Shown in pieces: positions 9,301 through 11,363 of a stretch of DNA of 11,363 nt; within the stretch, counting starts at the first letter, position 1, and each line of letters opens with the position of its first letter. The notes under the pieces were generated by a model that was not told the origin of the DNA, ran no database searches, and worked only from the letters and a program-made list of their open reading frames with translations. This DNA is from CAZLBC01 sp964557575 (lineage in GTDB: Bacteria > Planctomycetota > Phycisphaerae > SM23-33): assembly GCA_964557575.1 (NCBI GenBank), contig CAZLBC010000128.1:1-11363 (forward strand). The letters run 5' to 3'. A program made the translations under genes and the position numbers.

Positions 9301-11363
9301 CGGGACGGTCACGGTCGATGTCGGCCCCTACGGCGGTATCACCGACGGGACCTGGCACCACGTGGCCCTCAGCTACGACGGCGACGCGGACGACAGGCTG
9401 ACCGTCTACTTCGACAACATGGCAGTCGCGAGCTTCACCGAGTTCGGCGGCAACCTCAGCAGCAGCGAGGGCTCCCACCTGTCGGCCGGTCTCGCCCGGC
9501 CGGAGGTGGGCAGCGACCGGTGGGGCGATTTCGAGGGACTGATCGACGACCTGGTCGTCTGGACGCGGACGATCACCCCCCAGGAGGTCGACGCCCTCTA
9601 CACCCGCGGCCTCGCGGGCGGCGCGTACCGGAACATCGGGGAGGGTACGGTCACGATCACGATCGACGGCGTCAACGACGCCCCCGTCGCCGGCGACGAC
9701 GACTACGGGGTCGTTGCCGACGAGGACGCGATCCTGACCGTGGACGCCCCGGGCGTTCTCGACCACCTCGACGGCGCGGAGACCGTCGACGATAGCGACG
9801 TCGACTTTTATTATATCGACGATTTCAACCCGGTGCCGCCGTCGAGTACACCTCGCCCGGCGCTGATTTTCGATGCCGCACAGGACGACGACGGGAACGG
9901 GACCTGGGAAGACGCCCCGGGCGGAACCGAATACGACTGGGAATACGACTGGGTTCTCGACGGATCCGTATCGCGCATTTTCCTCGGAAGCGACACGCCG
10001 GTCGGCATCACCCATGCCTACGCGTTCACCGGCGCCGGCGGGGGGACGATGAATGTGAACAGCAAGGGGCTCTGGGATCTCGATTTCGGCAGTGCCAATT
10101 ACTCGGCGAGCTGGGAACTGTGGTTCGATCCGGACGCCGATCTCGACCGTGACATCCTCTTCGAGACCGGCGGCGGCGGGACGGGCATGGCCGTGGAGTA
10201 CGACGGCGCGGCCAACGAGGTCATCGTGACCCTCGACGACGACGGCGTGCAGGTGCAGGTCGCCGGCGGCGGGGCCCTGGTGGACACCGGCGGTTTCAAC
10301 CACGTCGTCGGCGCCTATGCGAAGGACATCGACGCGGCGGGCACCGACCGGATCGACCTGTACATCAACGGCGTCCTCGTGGCATCCGACGCCTCGTCGA
10401 CGGCCATCGACGCATGGGACGGCGGCGACAACGCCGGCCTGGGCATGAAAGACAACGGTCTGGCGGAGCAGGCCTCCGGCGGCAACTACGAGGGCCTGAT
10501 CGCCGGCTTCAACTTCTACGCGTTTTCGCTGACGGCCGACCAGGCGGCGGATCGTTACGCCGCCGCGACCGATCCGGGTTTTCCCGTTCCCCCGACGGCG
10601 ATTCTCGACTACGACGCCGGCGACGACGACGGCCTCGACGCCACGTGGGAGAGTACGGGTGGCGTCGGCGGTGTCGACTGGACCCTCGACCCGGGCGTCG
10701 CGTACATTGACCCCGCCGGCAGCATCTATGACGACATCACGGCCGCCTATCGTTTCGACGGTACGGGCGGCGGGACGATGGGCAATTTCCAGGATATCGG
10801 GGGCGCGGACCTGACACAGTCGGACGCCAGTTTCGAGATGTGGTTTCGCCCCGACGACCTGGCCGACAACGACGTTTTGATCGAGGCCGGCGGCGGGACC
10901 GACGGCATGTCCCTCGCCCTCCTGGGCAGTAACCTGACGCTGACGGTCAACGACAACCACGCGCCCGACCCGGCCGAGGGACCCTCCGTCGACGTCAGCG
11001 GCATGCTGAATCGCGGCGCGTTCAACCAGGTTGTCGGCGTTTTCGATCTCGACGATACGAGCAGCGATGCCGTCCTGTCGCTCTATCTCAACGGCCGGTT
11101 GATCGGCAGCCGGACGGTCGCCGGTATCGAGGACTGGGCCGGCACCGACGACAGCGGCCTGGGGGTCGTCGGACACGCCCTCAACAACGTCTCCGGCGGC
11201 CCCGGCGCGTTCGAGGGCGACATCGCCATACTCAGGGTCTACGACTTCGCCCTCGGGGATAGCGCGGTTCAGAATGCGTACACGGCCGTCTCAAACCGCG
11301 TGCCGCCTCCCCTCGATTCGGCGTTGCCGGCCTTGGTATACGACGCGGGGGCGGACGCCGACG
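362..11363 (+). CDS. Giant modular LEPR-XLL surface adhesin (3' partial)
   Basis: An uninterrupted frame of 3667 codons plus one base runs off the window end, so the C-terminus (where a sorting, dockerin or type I secretion signal would be) is not visible. Residues 1-49 are Arg/Lys-rich, followed by LEPRLFLDA at 50-58. The rest is acidic, Asp/Gly-rich and nearly Cys-free: I find five Cys, at 612, 1590, 1709, 1788 and 2264. The domains are nine Ig/cadherin-like scaffold domains, three PA14, five LamG plus the start of a sixth unit, two L-type-lectin-like, a threefold H-lectin-like repeat, a CBM6/35-like module, a DUF1349-like sandwich and one unassigned module. Several are nested inside others. 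From these families the protein is inferred to be exported and to bind glycans or particles at the cell surface, with calcium rigidifying the Ig-like domains. No catalytic domain is evident. An exact family name or gene symbol cannot be given. It appears monocistronic on its 5' side. Confidence 0.97.
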   Translation, partial: MPDPNSRAVKMLRRLYRSILSRQRIAALFAAVAKRRKHRLRPVPARAEALEPRLFLDAAPDVYAVDVGETVNVDAAAGILANDTDVGAILSNTDPYRGALTLYTDGSFSYDPRGDFSSGTDHFTYTLSDGLGGTSTATVTLTMQGSVLREWWTGIGGTAVSDLTSNPDYPDSPDGIDYLGDFLIDTNMDDFGQRVSGWLFPEQTGDYTFWIVTDDESELWLSTDGDPANAQLVSRVTDWANLNDWNDPDVDSSADLGLTITLEAGEAYYIEALHKEDGGGDHLQVGWDGPGIAGPVTIGGDFLAPAGNLPPTAADDVAVTDADTPVTVDVIVNDTDPYSPAGDTLTVTADDPLYGTVVENGDGTVTFTPAGVDAPFPAVYAFDGTGGGTTNSLSDLPGGSGDYSASWELWFRPAADADRDILFETGGNGQGMALEYDGAANEVLFTIDDGDNQVQVAGGDTLLDATDFHQVFAVYSRNSPGNTDVVQLYIDGQLVAEDATHTDINDWTGGNGSGLGAINGNTGEQITGGNYEGLITTFRFYRHPMTASDVMDYYLAGGKPLAVPPPYAERTIGETGTIAALTDTEQTITLNNDYVDPVVIVQPPSYNDGRVCVSRLTAVINNTGSNDQFTVYIDEEPNGDGAHPAETVHYVVLEAGVWDIGGAILEVGTLDTSNTVNGGGSPGPFEYVTFDAPFDARPAILSQVQTGNDLDFLKTRQRNDSAAGFEVVLEEAEFEDGVHATETVGYVAIAENAGTWNGIAYEAGVFTDIDQNFSTHTFTQTFAAAPNFVASMRNYAGSDPAGGRYQNLTAASVDLKSEEDTNEAETGHAAEDFAFLAIETDGDLTGRDLSGSVVEYELAYDATVYANDESWGNTTRVENFDWDMGAADHRKATTFTYTIADAGGRTGTAEVTVHVHPVDTPADDAPVAVDDFYDVAGAPSVTGNVLDNDTDFEGDPLSVALLSGWGPSHGIVNELNADGSFTYTPGPDYSGRDTFSYRVSDGSGGTDTATVTFTDQGGVLREVWRNIGGSDVADLTGSAGYPEEPNHVESLYGFDANMRVADGIILREAEDFDANIPDGSHSWELRNYDDANGGAVMAALPNSDTGGDEPELQYQIDFPEAGTYYVWVRGAVWESGDTGKSDSVHVGLDGVLPASSDKISDFNRDFGWTNDTMDSGRATIDVATAGVHTVNAWMREDGFRFDRILLTDDPDFDPEDRDNNYGQRISGYLAPPADGDYTFHMHSDDESRLFLSTDDDPANRVEIAGARTGWGTSLPVTLQAGQTYYIEALMKEGGADYLEVEWESADAAMTRRVIDGRYLTPAGAQPVADRDFATVFENGAVDISPLLNDAVPGGGLLALDAFTQPAHGTVTDAGGGILTYTPDVDYGGADSFTYTISAAGGTSTGTVDIDVLKRGAWIGRDVGDGNLDGADTAAGGIYTVTGSGSNIWNDADGVRFVYQPMTGDGEIIARVISMQDGDGDGALEDWAKAGVMVRESLDPGSRMASTIISANDNSRFYTRANDGGNSMNSGELNNLGKPYWVRLVRSGSTFTASVSSDGEAWTEIGSQDVVMGGTIYAGLAVTARDVNALCTAAFDNVVIAEADEQVATDEDTPVTFDILSNNQGGDDGDDVLTVGNIMNPAHGTVVDNGDGTVTYTPGPDYFGTDAFIYTLENHDGGIVHAEPYRVAITVNPVNDEPVALDDVDYTTVCDSIIDAVGPLVYAFDAGALNSYGGQDDNPTLVAVEDLDATLHLEGNTWKWAPHDYTVSPTTVLEFDFLSNSEGEVHAICFDNNNDISESTSFQLYGTQDWGGSGAITDYYDYAGSAGIWKHYRIPVGEYFTGAFDRLVFVNDDDVATPTGQGYFRNVKVYELADLPTETLKNTAVYDATNGGVRLTAAAGSVNGQVEWAVNPGEHFTADFEFWTGGGSGADAAYLYAYHTATPGNEDAATGGYTVAYDEFQDQIQLKWNGGNLATAADNSLDDAAWHDARVVVDGRNIRVYLDGALRIDYTDVARDTSGGLFGLGARTGGSTNEHRVRNLHVYRDLVVRDGLVSYWGFEDGTGAPAAANAVDGSPGAALMNMDPATDWVAGYAGGGLDFDGTDDFLDVYQDISETANTMSLWFHTTADGGILSVHEGVQGGPNDRNIYIQGGDVYSRIYNTEVISTSGTDYADGNWHHLVRSYGREGAHRLYIDGALVASGTMTASDFDWQDRIEIGWSNYEGYFTGRIDEVGIWDAELSEVEITALYNGTAPMDVGPNVLDNDCDVDGDSLTATLLAGPSHAADFSLDPTGDFDYIAEAGFTGIDSFTYQVSDGNGGTDTATAYIDIPPAAGSTEARDDFWFVEEGDSIDAAAMIVDEDMTAAPAGTLIDQATYEGTYVRLTDAANNIDGQLEYSLLNPGDSFSAEFEFWTGGGSGADAVYFYAYNTETPENENQDAGGYVVAFDEYNDQIQLKWDGTTLATDAQAALDDSAWHDAKVVVAGRAVEVWFDGTLVIDYTDVARDTSGALFGWGARTGGATNEHRVRDLHIDTGILGNDADPDGDTLTPTLVSGPAHAASFALNPDGTFDYAPAPGFNGVDTFLYTVSDGNGNQDGAVVSIAVGTIDGEGAVLRQWWTGINGTGVGNLTGQAAYPDDPDGGELLSAFDGPDGWADNYGTRVTGYLHPPVTGQYTFWITSDDNSELWLSTDDGRANRQLIAGVPGHSGADEWDKYPEQQSVPVTLQAGRRYYIEAVHKEGGGGDRLRVAWAGPSIDGPLVIDGAYLSPVKAPVAVDENPRVDEDAPGSFNVLVNDIDPDGDAIAIDTYDDAGIVDGTLTYNGDGSFTYDPAGAYEYLGAGETATETFTYRLTDGNGMPLPEKMQIHLPGDTAAGGITPDISGAGNDGSLGGQARVVPGMIGGAIRFDGDDDYLDFGDVDALDDPGQFAVSTWFRRDADVDDDTNHGVSNVLLAQSDDNNNDNFELGSDGDFLEIYLDTANGYNGTVTVDVGPYGGITDGTWHHVALSYDGDADDRLTVYFDNMAVASFTEFGGNLSSSEGSHLSAGLARPEVGSDRWGDFEGLIDDLVVWTRTITPQEVDALYTRGLAGGAYRNIGEGTVTITIDGVNDAPVAGDDDYGVVADEDAILTVDAPGVLDHLDGAETVDDSDVDFYYIDDFNPVPPSSTPRPALIFDAAQDDDGNGTWEDAPGGTEYDWEYDWVLDGSVSRIFLGSDTPVGITHAYAFTGAGGGTMNVNSKGLWDLDFGSANYSASWELWFDPDADLDRDILFETGGGGTGMAVEYDGAANEVIVTLDDDGVQVQVAGGGALVDTGGFNHVVGAYAKDIDAAGTDRIDLYINGVLVASDASSTAIDAWDGGDNAGLGMKDNGLAEQASGGNYEGLIAGFNFYAFSLTADQAADRYAAATDPGFPVPPTAILDYDAGDDDGLDATWESTGGVGGVDWTLDPGVAYIDPAGSIYDDITAAYRFDGTGGGTMGNFQDIGGADLTQSDASFEMWFRPDDLADNDVLIEAGGGTDGMSLALLGSNLTLTVNDNHAPDPAEGPSVDVSGMLNRGAFNQVVGVFDLDDTSSDAVLSLYLNGRLIGSRTVAGIEDWAGTDDSGLGVVGHALNNVSGGPGAFEGDIAILRVYDFALGDSAVQNAYTAVSNRVPPPLDSALPALVYDAGADAD
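491..535 (+). other. LEPR-XLL N-terminal motif
   Basis: Residues 44-58 contain LEPRLFLDA (LEPR at 50-53), matching the LEPR-XLL motif found near the N-terminus of very large repetitive surface proteins, many of them in Planctomycetes. The preceding 49 residues are strongly basic, with one weakly hydrophobic stretch (RIAALFAAVA, 24-33). There is no classical signal peptide with a clear hydrophobic core and AxA site. In the family this motif is presumed to relate to export or processing; its exact job is not established. Confidence 0.8.
536..796 (+). other. Ig/cadherin-like domain 1
   Basis: Residues 59-145 follow the usual tandem Ig/cadherin-like pattern of large adhesins: an opening strand (DVYAVDVGETVNV), a calcium-type loop (LANDTD), then DGSFSYDPRGDF, TDHFTYTLSDG and a closing GGTSTATVTLT strand. 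The second half of the calcium loop deviates (GAILSN instead of a DGD sequence). It links directly to the first PA14 domain and acts as a spacer. Confidence 0.8.
797..1279 (+). other. PA14 domain 1
   Basis: Residues 146-306 match the PA14 beta-barrel: a VLREWWTGIGG opening, FGQRVSGWLFPEQTGDYTF, TDDESELWLSTDGDPAN, and the closing AYYIEALHKEDGGGDHLQVG and LAPAG. The Asp pair in TDDESE is at the position where adhesive PA14 lectins carry calcium-binding acidic residues. PA14 domains in bacterial surface proteins commonly bind glycans; that function is inferred here. Copy 3 (residues 2608-2765) is very similar and copy 2 is interrupted. Confidence 0.88.
1493..2029 (+). other. LamG/concanavalin A-like domain 1
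   Basis: Residues 378-556 form a LamG-type jelly roll: AYAFDG-type opening (VYAFDGTGGGTTN), YSASWELWFRP, RDILFETGG, a D-rich middle, LYIDGQLV and a closing GNYEGLITTFRFYRHPM strand. It lacks the DAG-type preamble present in the C-terminal units but is otherwise closest to LamG-4 (residues 3164-3405), with long exact DNA matches. Such domains bind sugars or proteins; the ligand is unknown. Confidence 0.82.
2063..2887 (+). repeat. Threefold H-type-lectin-like repeat
   Basis: Residues 568-842 contain three diverged copies of about 90-95 residues. Their shared ends are HPAETVHYVVLEAG (H643), HATETVGYVAIAENAG (H739) and HAAEDFAFLAIETDG (H828), spaced 96 and 89 residues. Copies 2 and 3 begin with VTFDAPFDARPAIL and HTFTQTFAAAPNFVAS, and copy 1 with QTITLNNDYVDPVVIV. 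The strand pattern (F-x-x-x-F, a Pro, then an aromatic- or N-rich loop and GFEV) recalls H-type lectins. The threefold repetition is seen in the sequence; the lectin assignment is tentative. Confidence 0.6.
3131..3412 (+). other. Ig/cadherin-like domain 3
   Basis: Residues 924-1017 are a complete repeat: APVAVDDFYDVAG, the calcium-type loop VLDNDTDFEGDPLSV, ADGSFTYTPGPDYSGRDTFSY and DGSGGTDTATVTF. Acidic residues in NDTDFEGD fit interdomain calcium binding as in cadherin-type repeats. It leads straight into PA14-2. Confidence 0.88.
3413..4330 (+). other. PA14 domain 2, split by a nested module
   Basis: Residues 1018-1062 give the PA14 opening (GVLREVWRNIGGSDVADLTG, then YGFDANMRVAD). The remainder (NNYGQRISGYLAPPADGDYTF, SDDESRLFLSTDDDPAN, TYYIEALMKEGGADYLEVEW, LTPAG) resumes at about residue 1219 and ends at 1323. 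Aligned with the uninterrupted copy 3 (GWADNYGTRVTGYL), the break falls at the AD/NNYG junction, and some 155 foreign residues are nested there. Confidence 0.82.
3551..4009 (+). other. CBM6/CBM35-like module nested in PA14-2
   Basis: Residues 1064-1216 begin with ILREAEDFD, the typical start of CBM6/35-like jelly rolls (an acidic residue followed by a calcium-site strand). They continue with YQIDFPEAGTYYVWVRG, SDSVHVGLDG, ATAGVHTVNAWMREDG and end with FRFDRILLTDDPDF, the usual closing strand. In this family the module binds carbohydrates. Both termini lie close together in such a fold, which suits insertion into a host loop. The sugar specificity cannot be read. Confidence 0.72.
4334..4603 (+). 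other. Ig/cadherin-like domain 4
   Basis: Residues 1325-1414 show the repeat pattern: QPVADRDFATVFENGAV, ISPLLND, PAHGTVTDAGGGILTYTPDV, ADSFTYTISAAGGTSTGTV. The calcium-type loop is degraded to LLNDAVPGGG, without the second acidic cluster, so calcium binding at this joint is doubtful. It precedes the DUF1349-like domain. Confidence 0.8.
4607..5164 (+). other. DUF1349-like concanavalin A-type beta-sandwich
   Basis: Residues 1416-1601 match the beta-sandwich module annotated in many secreted bacterial proteins as DUF1349 or regulation-of-enolase-1-like: WIGRDVGDGNLDG, YTVTGSGSNIWN, RFVYQPMTGDGEIIARV, WAKAGVMVRESLDPGSR, KPYWVRLVRSGSTFTA, SDGEAWTEIG and IYAGLAVTARDVNALC, ending TAAFDNVVIAE. The fold is probably a carbohydrate-binding jelly roll; no biochemical role is established. 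Cys1590 replaces a small residue usual in this closing strand. Confidence 0.75.
5174..5440 (+). other. Ig/cadherin-like domain 5
   Basis: Residues 1605-1693 read QVATDEDTPVTFDILSN, PAHGTVVDNGDGTVTYTPGP, DYFGTDAFIYTLEN and VAITVNPV. The calcium-type loop is altered to SNNQGGDDGDDVL, still acidic but out of the usual pattern. The closing strand leads directly into the NDEPVALDD opening of Ig-like 6. Confidence 0.82.
5504..5971 (+). other. Unassigned beta-sandwich candidate, possible carbohydrate-binding module
   Basis: Residues 1715-1870 form a compact strand-rich block: VYAFDAGALNSYGGQDDNP, DATLHLEGNTWKWAPHDYTV, TTVLEFDFLSNSEGEVHAICFD, SFQLYGTQDWG, WKHYRIPVGEYFTGAF, DRLVFVNDDD and a closing YFRNVKVYE strand. 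It is rich in Trp/Tyr/Asp, and the last strand is of the type that ends many jelly-roll carbohydrate-binding modules. I recall similar blocks in large secreted bacterial proteins but cannot name the family. Function is inferred from fold pattern only. Confidence 0.5.
5990..6490 (+). repeat. L-type-lectin-like domain, copy 1
   Basis: Residues 1877-2043 match legume/L-type-lectin-like bacterial domains: FTADFEFWTGGGSGAD, GGYTVAYDEFQDQIQLKW, DDAAWHDARVVVDG, IRVYLDGALRIDYTD and RDTSGGLFGLGARTGG, ending NEHRVRNLHV. The D-x-x-x-D segment in the YDEFQDQ strand and the WHDA strand are the family signature. Copy 2 is at 7448-7951; by hand alignment the cores are about 70% identical in protein, with many synonymous DNA differences. 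Likely sugar ligand, specificity unknown. Confidence 0.75.
6506..7111 (+). other. LamG-like domain 2 (Laminin_G_3 type)
   Basis: Residues 2049-2250 read DGLVSYWGFEDGTG, AGGGLDFDGTDDFLDV, TMSLWFHTTADGGILS, DGNWHHLVRSYG, HRLYIDGALVASG and YFTGRIDEVGIWDAELSEVE, then ITALYNG. This is the classic concanavalin A-like Laminin_G_3 pattern, a different subtype from LamG-1, -4 and -5. It follows L-type lectin 1 without a long linker and both lie inside Ig-like 6. Confidence 0.87.
7361..8164 (+). other. Split Ig/cadherin-like domain 7 with nested L-type lectin
   Basis: The opening strand at residues 2334-2352 (TEARDDFWFVEEGDSIDAA) is separated by about 180 residues from the rest (2532-2601: GILGNDADPDGDTLTPTLV, NPDGTFDYAPAPGFNG, DTFLYTVSDGNG). 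L-type lectin 2 fills the gap. The break is at the same place as in Ig-like 6, just before the calcium loop, and rejoining the parts gives a canonical repeat with the full NDADPDGD motif. Confidence 0.75.
7448..7951 (+). repeat. L-type-lectin-like domain, copy 2
   Basis: Residues 2363-2530 parallel copy 1: FSAEFEFWTGGGSGAD, GGYVVAFDEYNDQIQLKW, DDSAWHDAKVVVAG, VEVWFDGTLVIDYTD and GALFGWGARTGG, ending NEHRVRDLHI. Here the lectin is the only module nested in its host Ig-like domain. The paired copies, each inside the same loop of consecutive Ig-like domains, imply duplication of a host-plus-insert cassette or repeated insertion at a preferred site. Confidence 0.77.
8183..8656 (+). other. PA14 domain 3
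   Basis: Residues 2608-2765 form an uninterrupted PA14: AVLRQWWTGINGTGVGNLTG, WADNYGTRVTGYLHPPVTGQ, YTFWITSDDNSELWLSTDD, RRYYIEAVHKEGGGGDRLRV and AYLSP. It closely resembles copy 1 in the opening and in the TSDDNSELWLSTDD and EAVHKEGGGGD segments, and serves as the reference that shows where copy 2 is interrupted. Confidence 0.9.
8663..9685 (+). other. Split Ig/cadherin-like domain 8 with nested LamG
   Basis: Residues 2768-2853 give most of the repeat: APVAVDENPRVDEDAPGSF, LVNDIDPDGDAIAID, GDGSFTYDPAGAYEYLG and TETFTYRLTDGNG. The closing strand (GEGTVTITIDGVNDAP, residues 3093-3108) appears only after LamG-3. The insert therefore sits in the loop before the last strand, a different loop from that used in Ig-like 6 and 7. 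The calcium motif NDIDPDGD is intact. Confidence 0.78.
8921..9631 (+). other. LamG-like domain 3 (Laminin_G_3 type)
   Basis: Residues 2854-3090 contain PDISGAGNDGSLGGQARVV, GGAIRFDGDDDYLDFGD, FAVSTWFRRDADVDDDTN, DGTWHHVALSYDGDADDRL, VYFDNMAVASF and GLIDDLVVWTRTITPQEVDA, ending LYTRGLAGG. The pattern is canonical for Laminin_G_3 concanavalin A-like domains. A run of Asp and Asn residues around 2951-2959 is unusually acidic and may be a calcium-dependent loop. Confidence 0.87.
9851..10576 (+). repeat. C-terminal tandem LamG unit A (LamG-4)
   Basis: Residues 3164-3405 start with a DAG-type preamble (ALIFDAAQDDDGNGTWED, then DWVLDG), followed by the jelly roll: HAYAFTGAGGGTMN, YSASWELWFDPDADLDRD, ILFETGGGGTGMAVEYDG, LYINGVLV, and GGNYEGLIAGFNFYAF. 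The jelly-roll half is much closer to LamG-1 than to the neighbouring unit B, including exact DNA blocks of 24 and 23 bases. Confidence 0.82.
10592..11296 (+). repeat. C-terminal tandem LamG unit B (LamG-5)
   Basis: Residues 3411-3645 repeat the unit: preamble AILDYDAGDDDGLDATWES and VDWTLDPG, then AAYRFDGTGGGTMGN, DASFEMWFRPDDLADND, VLIEAGGGTDGMSLAL, LYLNGRLIGS and GAFEGDIAILRVYDFALG. The preamble Asp equivalents in units A and B are 247 residues apart. It is strongly diverged from unit A, which points to an older duplication. Confidence 0.82.
11318..11363 (+). repeat. Start of a third tandem LamG unit, cut by window end
   Basis: Residues 3653-3667 read SALPALVYDAGADAD, which aligns with the preambles of units A (PALIFDAAQDDD) and B (AILDYDAGDDD) at a spacing of 243 residues from unit B. 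The array therefore continues past the window. Only the preamble is visible. Confidence 0.7.

Larger units (their letters stand above)
9686..11363 (+). other. Ig/cadherin-like domain 9 opening, followed by LamG array
   Basis: Residues 3109-3145 begin another repeat (VAGDDDYGVVADEDAILTV, then GVLDHLDG where a VLANDxDxDGD loop is expected). The rest of the domain is not found in the window. LamG units follow instead, after a linker around residues 3146-3163. By analogy with domains 6 to 8, its remainder may lie beyond the window end, after the array; this is an inference. Confidence 0.5.

Noticed and set aside
6449..11176. Reverse-strand open frame of 1575 codons
   Set aside because: It is antisense and in phase with the sense codons of the adhesin; its product is a low-complexity Val/Gly/Arg-rich string with no domain pattern, while the sense frame shows many recognisable domains.
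362..11363. Retron, CRISPR, toxin or other defence system
   Set aside because: No reverse transcriptase, nuclease, direct-repeat/spacer pattern or toxin motif is visible; repeats are domain-scale coding repeats.

Overview
The window is essentially one gene. After a 361-base upstream region, a single forward reading frame opens at ATG 362 and stays open to the last base. That is 3667 complete codons plus one base, with no stop, so the protein is at least 3667 residues and its C-terminus lies beyond the window. It is a giant, acidic, Asp/Gly-rich, Cys-poor modular protein of the surface-adhesin type. The DNA is high-GC. The LEPRLFLDA motif near the N-terminus (LEPR-XLL family) and the mix of PA14, LamG, L-type-lectin-like and cadherin/Ig-like domains suggest a planctomycete-like bacterium, possibly Phycisphaerae. 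This assignment is an inference from domain style, not from a marker gene.

Upstream (1-361): no gene is supported. An AT-rich island holds a near-consensus sigma70 promoter (TTGAGA, 16-base spacer, TATAAT, 171-198). A leader of about 155 bases follows, then a GGAGG ribosome binding site 8 bases before the ATG.

Protein layout by residue: basic N-terminus with LEPR-XLL (1-58); Ig/cadherin-like 1 (59-145); PA14-1 (146-306); Ig-like 2 (308-917), interrupted by LamG-1 and a threefold H-type-lectin-like repeat; Ig-like 3 (924-1017); PA14-2 (1018-1323), interrupted by a CBM6/35-like module; Ig-like 4 (1325-1414); a DUF1349-like beta-sandwich (1416-1601); Ig-like 5 (1605-1693); Ig-like 6 (1694-2328), interrupted by an unassigned beta-sandwich candidate, L-type lectin 1 and LamG-2; Ig-like 7 (2334-2601), interrupted by L-type lectin 2; PA14-3 (2608-2765); Ig-like 8 (2768-3108), interrupted by LamG-3; then Ig-like 9, which opens and gives way to a tandem LamG array (units of about 245 residues) that runs off the window.

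The most unusual feature is this nested design. At least five scaffold domains (four Ig-like, one PA14) appear to be split by whole ligand-binding-type modules inserted in loops, and the same Ig loop is used twice. LamG-1 and LamG-4, 8.5 kb apart, share exact DNA blocks of 24 and 23 bases and are more alike than LamG-4 and its tandem neighbour, which suggests copying of domain cassettes within the gene. The likely role is a secreted or cell-surface polysaccharide- or particle-binding protein stiffened by calcium. No catalytic domain is recognisable in the visible part. All other long reading frames, including antisense ones of 1575 and 904 codons, are compositional shadows.
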